Positions 11,291 to 26,200 of a DNA stretch of 64,000 nt are shown in pieces. Numbering within the stretch: position 1 is the stretch's first letter; every line of letters starts with the position of its first letter. The stretch comes from Crotophaga sulcirostris (taxonomy: Eukaryota > Chordata > Aves > Cuculiformes > Crotophagidae): NCBI GenBank assembly GCA_013397455.1, contig VYZB01000383.1:80770-144769 (forward strand), read 5' to 3'. Under the pieces are notes generated by a model, which was not told where the DNA came from, did not search any database, and was given only the letters and a program-made list of their open reading frames with translations. Made by a program: the position numbers and the translations under genes.

Positions 11291-14200
11291 CTGAAAAAAA
11301 CAAACAAACATCAGGTGAAGATGCCAAGAAAAACAGGTGGACTAAAGCCAACTGCAAATCTTAAACCTCGCATTCTGCAGTGGACTTAGTCTTGAGTGAG
11401 CTGACACTGGAAAAGCAGAAGCAAAGCTGAGTGTATTTCAGGATTGACAGAAGCAGGAAGGTATCCCTATGCCTGTTGAAGTTCCAGACAGATTTAATGG
11501 GATTTAGAAAAACCTCTGGCATTTCACATTGGCAGCCAGCAGTTCACGCAGATCATTCCCACAGCCTGCTCTGGGCAAGTAGGATTCCCAGGGAGGTCAG
11601 CGGGGCTGCAGGCACACTGAGCATCTGAAAGCCAGGATCCCACCTAGGAAACACCCTGAACTCTCCATGCTTCATAAAATGTTAATTTTCAGTGACATTT
11701 AAATATCCTGAGTAACTTGGTACTTCTCGTGAAACTAAAGCTGTTATGATTATATATTTCCTTTACATGGGTTTTCTGTGTTTATCTGCCTTCCCACCTT
11801 AGCTCCAGATCCTGCAGTGACTCATGTGCATGTTTAACTTTAGACATGTAAGCAATGTGTGTAAACCCAGAAGAATTACTCACATGTTTATAGTTAGTTA
11901 TGTGGTGGAGAAAGTCCGTGGCACCTAGGATACTGGGATAATAAAGTCTCTGCAATATTTTATAGGGGGATTTCCTAACTGCCCAAATATAATGAGGTAA
12001 ACCTCAGCACCCATAGCTGTCTCTTTCCAAAGCCAATTTGGAGGCACTAGCAATTTATTTAAGGACAAGGCAACTCAATTCAGAAATAAAATCCAAGTGT
12101 CCTCAGTCTCAGCTTGTTTTGGTCTACACCACCCTTCCTACCCATGACAGAAATTATTGCTTCAAAATAGCAGAACGAAGCCCTCTGAACTAAGTAGCTT
12201 ATTCACATGCAGAGGTCTATTTTGGAAAAAAAATGCAGAATTCATTTTAAAATTGCAGAGGAATCTTGGGTATAAGGACTTCAAACAGGAGAAGAAATCT
12301 TGTGACAGCTTCCTGAGCAGCACTGAAAAGTAATCAAGCACCACCCACCTCAACACAAAGTGCCAGTTCTTGTCTGAAGGACAGGGCTGAATTAGGACTT
12401 GGTTTCACTTGCAGCAGAATTTGAGTCTGCTAACCTGACCCCAAGGTACAAAGTCCTTTCAAGGGTCACTTGAGCTTGCTGGTGTCCCAGGAGGAAAGGA
12501 ACACCTCTGCCATGCTATTAAAAGTGAAGCTTTACCTGCATTTCTACCAGCACTAATCACAAGCTGCTGCTGAGAGGACCTGCTCTCCCACCCATCCCAG
12601 CCACGCATTCCCACCACTCTTTTTATGAGATTACATGTGCAGCCAAGGAACGGGCTGAAAGCTAGTTAATTGGAATTGCAGATCTGGTTTTCAGCCACAG
12701 CAACAAACTGATCCAACCCACTGCACAGCCCCCCCTGGGATGCAACACTGAAGGGGCAGTGTAAACGTGGCCGTAGCGGGAAGGACCCTCTCTGTGGCAG
12801 CCTGTGGTTATGCAGGATCAAATGTGTCCTGAAACCTATCCCCAAACCCCATGAAAACTTGCTGAGTGGGATTTCAAATGCTCACACTGCTGAGCAAGTG
12901 CTGTGCTGTTCTAGTGGTGTTTGGCAGGGTGGGATAGGATTTAAAGGAGTGCAGGGAACCTGACCCAGAGCTACTGTGAAGCCACTGGTCTGGCTGCTGG
13001 CACTGCAAGCCATTCAGCTATAGCAGAAACACCAGAGACATGGATTGAGGATTAATGAGAGCTGCATTACCTTGCTTCCTGTGAGTTGTGCGAGATGAGG
13101 TTTCAGTTCTTCTCCAATGACTGAGTAAATTGCCACTAGGCAAAACACACTGGCTTTACGGACACTGCTCTCCGTATTATCATAACCCTAGGAAAGAAGG
13201 GGAAAAAGGTCAGAAGTCAAACAGCACTCACTAACATCCTTCCAGAGCAACAGACTAAAGAGCTGATGAACATTTTGCAAATGTAGCTGAACTAGCAGAT
13301 CAACAGAAAGGCCCTGCTTAACCTAACAGTTTCCAACCTGAGGACTCAGAGCAAGAGAATGCAATCACCCAGTCTGTCCTATTTGTTCCTTATGTTATCA
13401 GTTATTACTGTCATGTTAAAGGGTGACTGGTCATTGGAATGTGCTGCCCAGGGAGGTGGTGGAGTCACCAACCCTGGAGGTGTTTAAGAGGAGATTGGCT
13501 GAGGCACTCAGTGCCAGGGTTTAGATGATGGGTTGGTGTTGGTGTTGGGTTCTAGGTTGGACTCGATGATCTCAAAGGTCCTTTCCAACCTTGTGATACT
13601 GTGATACTAATATCTTGTTATTTATAGCATTAAGCAACAACACAGTTTCCCAACACAAGCTTAGGACTCTATCAAATATACACACTCCTGTGTCCAGCTG
13701 AGATGACCACATATTATCCTGGATGGTCAAGCCTTGGAGGGGAGCCCTCGTCCACTCAGCTTGCCTTCAGAAAAGTTTCTCCCGACTGAAATCTAACCCA
13801 AAGGAAACCAATGCTTCTCCCGAGAGCAACATTACAGATTGAAATGAATTTTGCAGCAAAATGGCCTGACAATTGTATCACATACAAACATACACACAGG
13901 AATCCGAGTTTTCTTTTCCTTAACATTAAAAACATCAAAAGGTCAAATATAAAAACTTAGAGGCATTAGAACTTTCATTTATCAAAATTGGGCCCCAGAG
14001 GGCCCATCATTCTTTTATGTCACAGACCTCACAAATTACTCAGTGGTGGTTTGTGCTCAGGAGCATTTGTGACGTGGGATTCCATACCTGTAACAACCCA
14101 GGAATGATATCAGGAAGGAGCTGATGCAACGATTCCTTGGAAATCCTCTCGATGACTTTTGTCTGCATTTTGATGGCAGCTAAGTTGATTGGATAATCTG

Positions 14201-17200
14201 CAGTCTGAATGATGGGGCAAAGCACCTTGATGCATTGCTCGGGGTGGATGGAACTCGCCAGGGTGGAAGCAGCTTCTTCAGCAGCTCTGACAACCTGGAA
14301 TGGAAGCAGAGCAAAACCTTCTGTTAATGAGGCCACGTGTCACAGCCAAAACCACAAGGGATGACTGCCAGGAGATGCTTGGGGATGTTCATTAACAGAT
14401 CTGCAGGAGGCTCTGTCGAGAGGCAACTGACTCTGAAAATTCACTTTCTTTGCCTCCAGTGCCATCTTCATTCCAGCCAGTGGTAAGAAGTCCATCCTGC
14501 CTAATGCAACTGTGTCAAAGTTGTGGCTAGTTTGAAAGAGTCACCTGTCACTGAAGACAGACAGCCACTCCCATCCCAGGAGAAGCGAGAAGAGAGACAT
14601 TTCTCCAGCTGTCAAGGAACCTAAATCCACCAGCTCAGACTTAATATAAAATTTATGTCCTTAAAATTTATGTCCTTAAACATTACAATGAATGACAGTG
14701 TTGCACCTTTTAGTACGTCTCACCTGCCGAGTGCTTGGGTGTCCAAGCTGGGACACCCACGTCTACATAGACGTGTCCCGCAACTTCCCAGCTGAACTAT
14801 CCTGTCACCTAAGCCAGGCTGCAGACACAAACAGGCTTTAGGGTGTCCCTGACCAGGCAGCTGTGCTCTCAGCACATCTGATCCACTGGGATCACCAAAA
14901 AATATGGCAAGAAGAACAAGTGGAAACAGTGGCATCACCCACCTTTTGCAACTAGCTCACATGTTAAAGCACTCACGCAAGGCAAGGGAGATCATAAATT
15001 CAATTCCACTGTTAGCTTGGGGCAAGGCAAATGCCCAACTTTCACTCTTCCTCAGTGGGAAGGACAGTTAGCTGGAAGAGGAAAGACCTAGTTCTGGTCT
15101 CTCCTCCCATGAGAGTTTATCCATCTTACATTCTGCAGTAATTGGATAAAACAACAGGATGGGAAGCCAGGTTTGGTTTTTTCAAGCGTCTGCGCTCATT
15201 GCCACGCAACAAAATGAAGCTTCGCCTTGGTTACAACTCTTCCTGGCCACAAATCACACACACTTTGCTCCCCATGTTTTTGTTTCAGTACAAAAGATGA
15301 AGGATGCTTTTGCTCATCTTTTCCTACTCCTCTCTTTCTCAGGTCTTACTTTTAAGGGAGGGTAAATCCTGAGAGGACAGAGATGCCACACCAGGCAGAA
15401 TTTCAGGGAGCCTTCTCTCCTCTGATTGTGTGGGAAGCTCAGATGCCTACAGCCACGTTCTCCAACTCATCCTAAGCTGAACTACCTGGGGTTGTCTGAA
15501 GTCAGTACTTCGAAAGTACTGGGAATGCACAGGGAAACCTGTCCCAGGCAATCTGAAAAAAAGCAAATAAAATCAAACCACGAGTCTCCCATCACTGAGA
15601 CTGAAGCCATAGCTTCAGCTGTGGTTTCAGTATAGGACGGGGGACCATGTGATTGAGAGCAGCCCTGCACAAGATGGCTTGGGGGTGCTGATTGTGCCAG
15701 CAATGTGTGCTCGCAGCCCACAAGGCCCATCTTGTCCTGGGCTGCATCCAAAGCAGTGTGTCCAGTAGGGCCAGGGAGGGGATTCTCTTCTGTTTCACAG
15801 TTTCACAGTATAACCAGGTTGGAAGAGACCTCTAAGATCATCAAGTCCAACCTATAAGCCAACACTAAGCCAACAAGCTCCACTTGTGAGACCCCACCTG
15901 GAGTCCTGTGCCCAGTTCTGGAATCCCCAACATAAGAAGGATATGGAAGTGTTGGAGTGGGTCCAGAGGAGGCCATGGAGATGATCCAAGGCCTGGAGCA
16001 CCTCTGCTCTGAGGACAGGCTGAGAGCTGGGCTTGTTCAGCCTGGAGAAGAGAAGGCTCTGGGGAGAGCTTACAGCAGCCTCCAGCACCTGAAGGGGCTG
16101 CAGGAAAGCTGGGGAGGGGCTTTTCAGAAGGGCAAGTAGTGACAGGACAAGGGGGTACGGCTTTAAATTGGAAGGGGGTGATTTAGATTGGACATGAGGA
16201 AGAAATTCTCCACGCTCAGGGTGGGGAGGCCCTGGCCCAGGCTGCCCAGGGGAGCTGTGGGTGCCCCCTCCCTGGAGGTGCCCAAGGCCAGGCTGGATGG
16301 GGCCTGGAGCAGCCTGGGCTGAGGGAGGGGTCCCTGCCCATGGCAGGGGGTGGGACTGGGTGGGCTTTAAGGTCCCTTCCAACCCAAACCATCCTATGAT
16401 TCTCTGTCTCTTTCCCTCTTCCACACACTGTCATGGTACCTAACTCAGGGATTGCTATTTGGCCAAGGCCACCCATGGACAGACATAGCTCTTTCAAAGC
16501 CTGAAAAGGCAAGCTTTCATTATTTTTAAGTAACTACTGTGAATAATGCATGAAGTGGGAGTATTTGGAAGCTTATCTCAGACCTTACTAGGACAAGAAT
16601 GTCTCTGCCTGGACTACAAAACTTTTTCCAGAAAGGTTTAATTGATTTTAAGACAGCAGCAGTGAACAGTGACCAGAAGAAACCACCTCCACCTGCAAAC
16701 CCTGCTTCACTCACAGTCTTATCATGGCCACATCACTGTTATTAATCTTCCATTGGTACTGACAGCTACCTCACTGAAACAAAAGTGGCCACAAGATACT
16801 TGTACACCCAGGAAATAAACTCATCTGTTGGCTCTTGGAACCCTCTAAAGCAAATCCAACAGTGGAAATTATCTCAGATGCTTCAAGCAAGGTAGAGGCA
16901 GGATGGTGCAGCAGAACTGAGACTTGGACTGCTTTCATATCAGCACCCCATTTACAGAAGAAAAGCTGCCAAACTGCTCCAGCTACTTCAGATCATTCTC
17001 AGCATTTAATTATAACACTTAAAGATGTTCCAAGAAGAATGGCAATCCACAATGTAGACAACATTCAAAAAATGTCATCCTGAAATAATAAAGACTATTT
17101 AAGTAGAATAGAATGCTTGTTTTGTCACTTCCAGCATATTTTCCCTCTTCCAGCTATTTCATTGCTAATTCCTCTTCAGTTTCACACACAAGAAGCATGA

Positions 17201-20200
17201 AAGTTAATATTTCTCTACGTAAACTCTCTTAGAAGGAAGTTTTATGTTATTTTGTTGGGAAAGGAGAGAAACACCCAAGTACTTAAGGGAAACCTAATGC
17301 CATAATGCCATGCTTTGGTACCAAGCATTCAATTGCTGGAGTGGATGAAGTCAGGAGCTCCCAGGAGGTCTCCTCTAAAGGAACTGACTTCTTGGCACCA
17401 CAGCTTTTGACGTCTGCTTTCCCAGTGCTAAAATATTGCTACCATCAAGTTTTCCACAAACAATGCAGTAGACTTACAGAGAGCCCAGATATCTTGTAAT
17501 CAATTTAAGGAAATCCACAAGCAAACCACTTCAGCTAAAAAAAGCCACCAACTGCAACTATTTGGACACAGGCAATTTAGGATTTTGCTTTGCAACAATT
17601 CCAAATACTGTTAGTAAAGTCAGAAAAAAAAAAAAAAGCTTGCATACCACAATTCACTACAAACAAAAAGTATGGGTTTTGTTTTAACCTTAAGTCCTCC
17701 TGGTATTTATAAGAAAGCAAAAATATTTTAGAATGCACCTAGGGTCAGACTCTGATCTCAAAATACTACTGTGAAGTCCTAACAGTACAGGAGGCAAGTA
17801 AAAATTTCAGTGAGTAACCCTACCTGGGTTTCAGCTGCACATCCTGTTTGCATACAGTGTCACAGTATCACAAGGTTGGAAAGGACCTCTGAGATCATCG
17901 AGTCCAACCTAGAACCCAACACTAACACCAACCCAGCATCTAAACCCTGGCACTGAGTGCCTCAGCCAGTCTCCTCTTAAACACCTCCAGGGTTGGTGAC
18001 TCCACCACCTCCCTGGGCAGCGCATTCCCATGGCCAATCACCCTTTCAGGGAAGAACTTTTTCCTAATATCAAGCCTAAACTTTCCCTGATGAAGCTTGA
18101 GTCCACGTCCTCTAGTTCTATCACTAAACTATCATACAGTTTACCAGGTACACTAAGTTTCAGGTATAAGGCAAGTGCATGAGACAAAACCTTTTTTTAA
18201 AAGCCTATTAACCAATTCCAAGCACAAGGGGTTAAAATACAGCTGTAATGTTTCATAAAACAAACGAGGGTTCAAATAGCAACAAAGCTTGTATGTATTT
18301 AGCACACCATAAGGTCAGCAAGAAAAGTTGTAAAGGTGCAGGTTTTATTTACGCCCTTGCAAGCTCTCCTTTCAGCAAAGCTGCCCATTTCTAGCAAGGA
18401 TCTGGCTGCATTTACACAGCAGCTGGGCATTTCACATCACTTCTCCCTGAAACGCCTTCCCTCTGAGCACAGGAGGACACGTTACATGTGTCCAGGAGGC
18501 TTCCTGCTGCTGTTAGCTTGTAAATGTGACAACACCAGGGAGACTTCCAAGTCTTCCAAGAGCACATCTGGCAGACAGTGCCTGCATCTAAGCCACACTT
18601 CAGCAAAGCCCTTAACTGTGTGTTTACCTTTAATAACACGCTGAAGGCTCACTGACGTCAGCGGGGCTCGGGCGTGCGCTCACAAGCCTGCTTGAATCAG
18701 AGCCTCTGCTGGTAACTGGCTCCCTTGGAGAGGGCTGGCAGGGGACAGGGTGTAGGAAGAGGCAGGGCAATACCAGCTGAGGCTAAGCCAAAAAGACAAG
18801 TCCATCCCTGCCAGCTAAGAAAGCTGAATGCCACCCTTCTGCAATGCAAGTAACAGTCCTGTCCTAAAGGTCTTCCCTTCTGGCTTTGGTAGAATAAAAC
18901 ACTCAGCCACCCAGACCAACTCCACACCCCAGAAGGGAAAGCACATCTCTGAGTACTCACACAGCCCCTTCAGAGCCCCACTCACCTGGTGATGCCAGAG
19001 AAATCAGCAGCATTCCCACACAGAGGGAAGTACATTATCAAAAGATACAAACTGTCAGGTCATTTGGCAACAGGAACACGCAGCTATACCAGAGTTTAGC
19101 AAAGATATTTTGCTGTGAGGCACAACACTTGTGACTTGCAAATGATACAGACCATACAATATCAAAAAAAACCAAATATCTTTTTTTAATCAGGGCTTTA
19201 ACCTGACCAGCAGAGTGAAACAGCCTTAAAAGGAGTGGGAGAAAGAAGCAGACAGCATTGAGCAACAGTTCTTCCTCCCATCTTTAGGGGCAAGATCAAC
19301 AGATACACACTGGGAAGTGACAGGAACAACCCCACTAGGCTCATACTAACAGCAGACAGCACAAAAAGTAGTGGTTGTGAAATGCACCTTTTAAATTTGA
19401 GAAGGAGTGCTGGTTCACTGCACGCTCAGACTGCGGAGCTCACTGTCACAAGACGATTAAACACAGACGAGTTCACAGAAGAAAAAACAAAGGCCAGAGC
19501 ACAGAGAGGCAGGGAGAACATTAGCATGGGAAGGCTGTAGCCTTCAGACAGCTGGAAGGAGGGAGGATATTAACAGGAAAGAATCATTGTATGCTTGCTT
19601 CTTGCTACTCAGTCAGGTAGGGTACCAAGGGAAGCAAAAGTTTTCTGAGCTAATGTAATTATTCTCAGTGATCTCAGAAATATGAAAGAAACTAGCAAAG
19701 CCATCAAATGATGATGGCAGTTGGAAGCAGCAAGTTCAAAAGGGTGGCTGTGAAACAAGATGGGCAGGACTAGAGAGAGCCTGCAGTGTTTTAAAAACAC
19801 AGCCACTAAGCTGTGTGTAAGGTATGTCACAAACATGACTTTACCTCCCAGTAAAAGCTTAACATGAATCATGGCTTGAACTGGATAGTTCAGTATCATT
19901 CAACACAGGGCAGGTAGCCCAGGAATGCAGATCTAAGAGATAGTATTTTGCCTTAAAGAAGCAGGTTTTTCTTCTTTCCCAATGCTTACCTTAACGCTGT
20001 ACAGGCTAGAGACTAGATTCAGCCTGAATTCTGCAGGCATAACATAAGCTGTGTTTGCTTATTGGTTCCTTGAAAGACACCTGTGGTGCATCAAGGCTTC
20101 TCCAGTGAGTCCCCCAAAAGAGAGAAATGGTTATACTTCCACCCAGTTTGCTTTAAGGAAGGAACCATATTCACAGGCAGGAAGCCAGAGAGGTGTAGCA

Positions 20201-23200
20201 CACAGGTAAGCTGTACACCTCTAACAATGTATCACAGTATCACAGTATCACAAGGTTGGAAAGGACCTCTGAGATCATCGAGTCCAACCTAGAACCCAAC
20301 ACCAACACCAACCCAGCATCTAAACCCTGGCACTGAGTGCCTCAGCCAGTCTCCTCTTAAACACCTCCAGGGCTGGCGACTCCACCACCTCCCTGGGCAG
20401 CACATTCCCATGGCCAATCACCCTTTCAGGGAAGAGCTTTTTCCTAATATCAAGCCTAAACTTTCCCTGACCAAGCTTGAGTCCATGTCCTCTAGTTCTG
20501 TCACTGGTCATCTGAGAGAAGAGACCAACCCCTGCCTGACTCCAACCTCCTTTTAGGCAGTTGTAGAGAGCAATAAGGTCTCCCCTGAGCCTCCTCTTCT
20601 CCAGGCTAAAGCCTCCTCTTTTTCAGGCTAAATGTCTTCCTTAATGCTATAAAGGAGCACATTTCAAAGTAACAGGTTAGACTGCTAGGAACACGTGCCT
20701 GAAATGCTTTCTCATTTCAATGGGAGGGGATACGTTGATGTGCAGTATCAGAACAGTGTGATCAAGGCAGCCACCTTTCACAAACCCCTTTCTTCTAAGA
20801 GAAAAGCACATCAGCATCAGCGACATTCTACAAAACTTGCTGGACATACTCTGGATGACAATTCCCACGGGTCTACCTGGTTCACAATGCACTGCAGCCA
20901 TGGGATCCTGTTTGCTTAAGACAGCCAGAATCAAGACCCTCTCTCTTCTGCAAAATTTCTTCTGCTCAGTGTAGCAAGGCATTATCACTCTCTCTGCAGC
21001 AAGCAGCTTGTCTGTTGTGACCTGGCCAACACACAGCAGCTTTCTAAAGGGTTTTGATGGTTTCATTTCTGCTTTGAAGTGACATAAACTACTGGAAAAC
21101 AAGAAAACAAAAATATGTGTCCTGAATCACCTAAGGTGGAATGTGCCAGGTTCATAGGTTGTACAGGGCATCGGTGTAACATGCTGGGATCTCAGCAGAG
21201 CAGCACCTGTACACCTGTATGAGAGCTGTACATAGGACCATAAGCTGGAGTGCTTTGCCACAACTGCTACTTGCACCATCTCTGCAGAAAGTCAGAGAGG
21301 ATGAGGCAGCATAGGTAGAACCCCACTAGAAACTTGGAGGCTTTGTACGCTATTGTGAAACACTCAGAATGCCAGAGAATTTTATTAAGCAGAAGAACAA
21401 GGTTTTGCTTTTGGGTTTGCTATGCTTTGGAGACAATTTTTGCCATCTAGAAGTGGTTACCTAAAGCCTGCATAATCTAAGCTGGAGGCAACGGAGGCTT
21501 ACTGACACCTAGCCAGGCAAACTCTCACCCCTGAAGGCTTTACAGTCTGATCCAGACAGGAACAAACAATTAAGAACTTGGTTTCAAAGAAGGAAGTGGA
21601 TTCAGCAACAGGGAGTGCTAAGTAGATGAAAAAACAATGCGATTTTTATAATGGATTCAGAGAAGATGAAGGAGATTAGACCGCTTCTCCTGCGCACTAA
21701 ATATTTGAAATGTGTTGGGAATTAGAAAAAGCACATAAACAAATACTACAAAACACCAACAGCTGTCAAGCTGCAGCACTTGGTAGCTTCTAGCACAGAC
21801 TATCAATTAACCTTAAAGAATGGGATCATTTAGTGCTTTTTTTTCTTTAGTAAGCTACATTTTGCAGAATCCTTCATAGAGCAGACCATCAGAGGAGAGT
21901 GACTTCATAAGATGATTTGCAAGAGGCCCATCTAAAAAAGCATCTCAGCAAAGCAGTAACAGTTACCTACAGTTAATGGATACCTGCAGATTCTTCTTTT
22001 TCTCCCTCTTTTGGGGAGCTACAACAAAGAATGTTAAATACTAATTATGTTTATGGACTTTCTGCTAATCAAAAGACCAAAATTAGATATCTAAGACATG
22101 ACACAGTATCCTTTCCTTATACATAGAAAATACTCATCAGCTAGGTCTGTAGGCTTAGTTTGTGAAGAAAAACAGACTGGCAGAGAAAGGAGCAGAAAAT
22201 TAGCTGTGCTGTGATTTTCACTTGGTAAGCCTTTCCCAAGATAATGTACTGCTTCTGTTTTAATATACTCAATAATAAAAACGTATACTCATTTTGCTGG
22301 TATGAATCTGAAGCAATGTCATATCAATGGTATTGGGTCAGCAGGCAGTATCTCTCCTTAGTTATGGGTGAGTAACTATACTGGAACAAATGAGTTAATA
22401 TTAACTAATTGGCAACAGAAAGATGGTTCTCTTCCAAATAGCTCCAAACAAAGAGTGATAAAAATCAACAAGATTTAATACCGTCCACAACTTCAATTAC
22501 GTTCTAATGCTCCAAAAGCAAGTGAAAGGCATTTACATGTCAACCCCCATAAATATTTACAGCTGTGACTGACTCTTCACAACACTCCATTAAATCAACA
22601 ACACTGAATAGACAGTTACACTAAAAACAGTATAAAACCAGGTTGAAGTTAAAAAATGCAAACTAAACACGGATACCAACCCAGAATCTTCTAGTCTGTA
22701 GCCTAGGGTTACATGAATTTTGAACCTCCACTGTGGTCTGTGCTTTGCCAACCTCCTGCATTCACACTTACAACAGGATGAGACTCAGCACCCAGTTCCA
22801 CATACCAAGTTCCACTCTCCTGTGTTCCTGGGAAGAGAAGTGGAGCTCTCAGCTGTGTCCCTCCACTGACCTTAGACCTTGCCTTCAGCAACAAAAGGCA
22901 GAAGAGTTCCACCCATGGCAAAGATTCAACTGTCTAAAGACTTCAGCTTGGACACAGCCAATTATCCAAGCATCCCAAGATACCCAGCTATGCTAACATT
23001 GCTTTGATATTGTGAATTACATAATTTGGAGTAAAACCACAAACTCTTTTGTTCCAGACAATCTTTAATATCAGCACTCAAATGGAGGAGGTGGCAGTGT
23101 TTGCTGGGTGGTGAATATGTTGGTTATAACTTGTTATTTGATCCCTCCTGGCCATGCTGAACAACAGCAATATTGGAATTTAGGAAGACAAATAAACCTC

Positions 23201-26200
23201 CTATCTTGATTTCCAAACAACTGTCTCAGTACAATGACCTCTTGGAGATGGTACCTAAAATTAAGGGTTCTGAACCATACTCCTCTTCAAACCCTTTCTT
23301 CTTTGCTTGGTAACTTTAGACTGATTTCCTGTGGAACACACAGAACAAAAAGGGAGCAATAGCTTGGGGCTATTCACACTGACACAGGAGAACAGGCAAG
23401 AAAGACTGAAACTGACACAGCTCACTCAAAACAGATATTTTCTGCAGTCTGTCACATGCCAAAGGACCTCAAACTATAAAGCCAGGATCAGTCCTGTCTT
23501 CTACTACAAGGAAGAAGCAGCCCAGAAACATAACAAACCCTGGAGTGACATACTATCAGGGCATCACTGGCACAAGGATTAGCACTTTCCTAACCAAATT
23601 ATATGGTAACTTTCCTCAAAACAGTTTTTACAGTACAGAGGAAGATCTTACTTTATGTAGTCTAAGGACCCTACACCAATATCCTTAATACTGCTCTGTG
23701 AAAAAGTGTGTAATAGACCGATGAGATCTACCCGTACCTTTCGTTCTTCAGCCATTCTTTGAAAGTGCCCTTCAATCACCAACTGGTGAATCTTCACTCA
23801 GTCTTGACCACAACAAAGGGCAGCTCCTCTACTCCCCCACCACTCCTGGAGAGCAGTGCTGCAAAGTCAGCAGTGAAAGCGAGCTCAAGGGCCACCATGG
23901 GATGGGAATTTGTGACCTTCTAGCCCAGGGCTATGAGTTTACCAACTGAGCCATGCCCAAATGGATGCTCAGTTCATTTTTCACAGACTTAACTGAATCA
24001 CCAAGCCCCAGCTACAGGTAAAAACTCCTAAAGCATATTCCCAGGTGTATCTTTAGTAGTTCATGTAGAAACCCGAGTGTAAGTTAGGAAGTCTTTCCTA
24101 ACTTCATGAATGCTGATAATCTCAAGCTGCTAACAGACAGACGATGCCTTTCGTGGGCTGCATCATAGCTCCAAAAGCCTCATTTGCACAGGGATCACAG
24201 GGATCAGAAGAAACACATAAATAGAATGAAAAATCCAGTAGAGAGCCACCACTTAATAGTGCTGTGCACACACAACTGTTTAGCAACAGACAGCAAAACA
24301 GGAACATACCTGCACCTTCCTGCTATGACAGCTCTCACCCAAAGGTCTCATTGGAGCAGCTGCAAACATTATCTTTTTTTAATTACAAAGATGCTACACA
24401 AAACCACTGTAAATCAAAGGCATGCTACGTACAGCACAGCAGCTCCTTGCTGATAGCAATACAGCTCTGAGTTATTCTGCTGTAAAGAAGAGTCAGAACT
24501 CTCGTCTCTGTTTCTGGCTTCTGCTTTGGTTTCTCTGTAGCAAAGACTTACTCTTCTCTGCTTTTCCTCAGGAGGAACCTCATGCAAATCCTGAAGAACT
24601 TTTCCAGATGACAAGCATGAAGAGCACAGTGTGGGGAGTACAGAGATTTCAAGTGTCATGTTTTCAATATTGTGCTTGATTTCCACAAAACCCACAAGTC
24701 CCACATGGCAGTGAGCTCTGAAGGGCATAAAAAGTAATGGTAGAGACAATCTGAAAAGGTCCTGCTAGAAACAACAGTTTCGGAGGACTTTCCGAAAAAA
24801 ATACAAAGGGCACCAAGTCAAGGTGAGCTGAGAGGTATGCAACAAGGAAAACTTGCCAATAAAAGGCACTCCTTCAGAACACAATGTTTTGTCTGACTGC
24901 TTTATCAGGAAATCAATTTACAACTGCTTCTTATTACTCTGAACTGAAAATGACAGGAGTGCAAAGGCTCTAAATCAAGGGGAGGAAGGCAGGCAGAGTA
25001 TGGGAGTCCTCCTTCACTGAAGGATTAAACATATTACACTTTGGCATTTTAGAGAAATCCAGCCTGATAGTTTCTTCCCCTGAGGTTGATTTTTATTTTG
25101 GTTTATTGTTTTCAGTTTTAAATAGAACAGTTTCTGCTACAGACAGCTAAAAACCTTGTGCCAGTACCAGAGCAGTCTGATCTATACAATGATCTTCTTC
25201 AAGGCCAAAGCTCTCCAGACAAAGATGTCTAAAATTGCTAGTTTAGCACAAGCCTGTTGCAGACAAGAGCAAGTATCTCAGATTTCAAAGTAAGGACTTT
25301 GGTAACAATGCCATCACAGACATATAGAGAAATCAACGTGGCCCTTTCCGAGGTTTAGTCCAAACTTGCAACATGCGCAGGTAGATTAAAAGATTCAGCT
25401 CGGAATTCAAAGACTGACTTTAAATGTAATTTGAATTGATTTACTTCAAATGTTATCATCATGTCCCTTTATTTTTGTTTTACTCCAGAAGATACTTTTA
25501 GTTTTTAGTCTCACTAAAAGACAAACACAATTCACCCTTCCCTTTGCTTCTTCCTCTGCCTCCAACCTCTTTTGAGCAGCATGGCCTCTTTGTCCATTTC
25601 CTCCTGTTACTCACCAGTTCCCAGTTCTCCAGCATGGCCCAATTTCACCACTGAGTTCTCACACACAGTTCTGCTTGAACATGTTGAACATGGGCTTTGT
25701 GTTCTCCAGTACATTTCCCATCCTTACCCGTACAGACGGAGGGAGCACAGAGACCCAAATGTGCTCTGCAAAATTATTGAACACCAACTTTTCCACAACA
25801 GGATATAGGTCCCTCCCAGAATGAGTAAGGAAATCCTGTGTATTTCCTAAATGGTGGCCTACAATTCCAGATGGCTCCAAATCCACTCAAACAGCTCTTT
25901 CAGTCTCAACTTTTTTTCCTCCCTGCTTCAACACATAATAATCCCTTCTCTTCCTTTGGAGACTTAATATCAATTTGTTCTACTGTTAAGATGGGTCAAT
26001 GTGTTTGCCTGTTAAATCTCACAGTTCCTATATTTCTTCAGCAGGTCCATATTTCTTTCCCAGCAGCAACAATGAAAGGCTCACTCACCTCCTTGTGGGA
26101 ATCCTTATGTGCTTCCAATGTTTTCATGATGGTCAACTCCGCATAGTTCTTGAACCTTGCCGGTTGGTTCCGTAAGATCTCTCTCAGGACTCGCAGTGCC

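Larger units (their letters stand above)
14295..26088 (-). other. CLASP1 intron (11.8 kb) with several CR1 fragments
   Basis: Donor gtgagt, acceptor ccattccag. It contains CR1 fragments at 15792-16405, 17855-18125 and 20229-20612, a 15-bp tandem duplication at 14648-14677, a perfect CRE palindrome at 18653-18660 and a tRNA-like relic near 23905-23958. The long stretches 16406-17854 and 20613-26088 otherwise show nothing recognisable. Confidence 0.8.

Noticed and set aside
15852..16424. A 190-residue open frame on the minus strand
   Set aside because: It is the antisense of a GC-rich CR1 3' end, not a gene.
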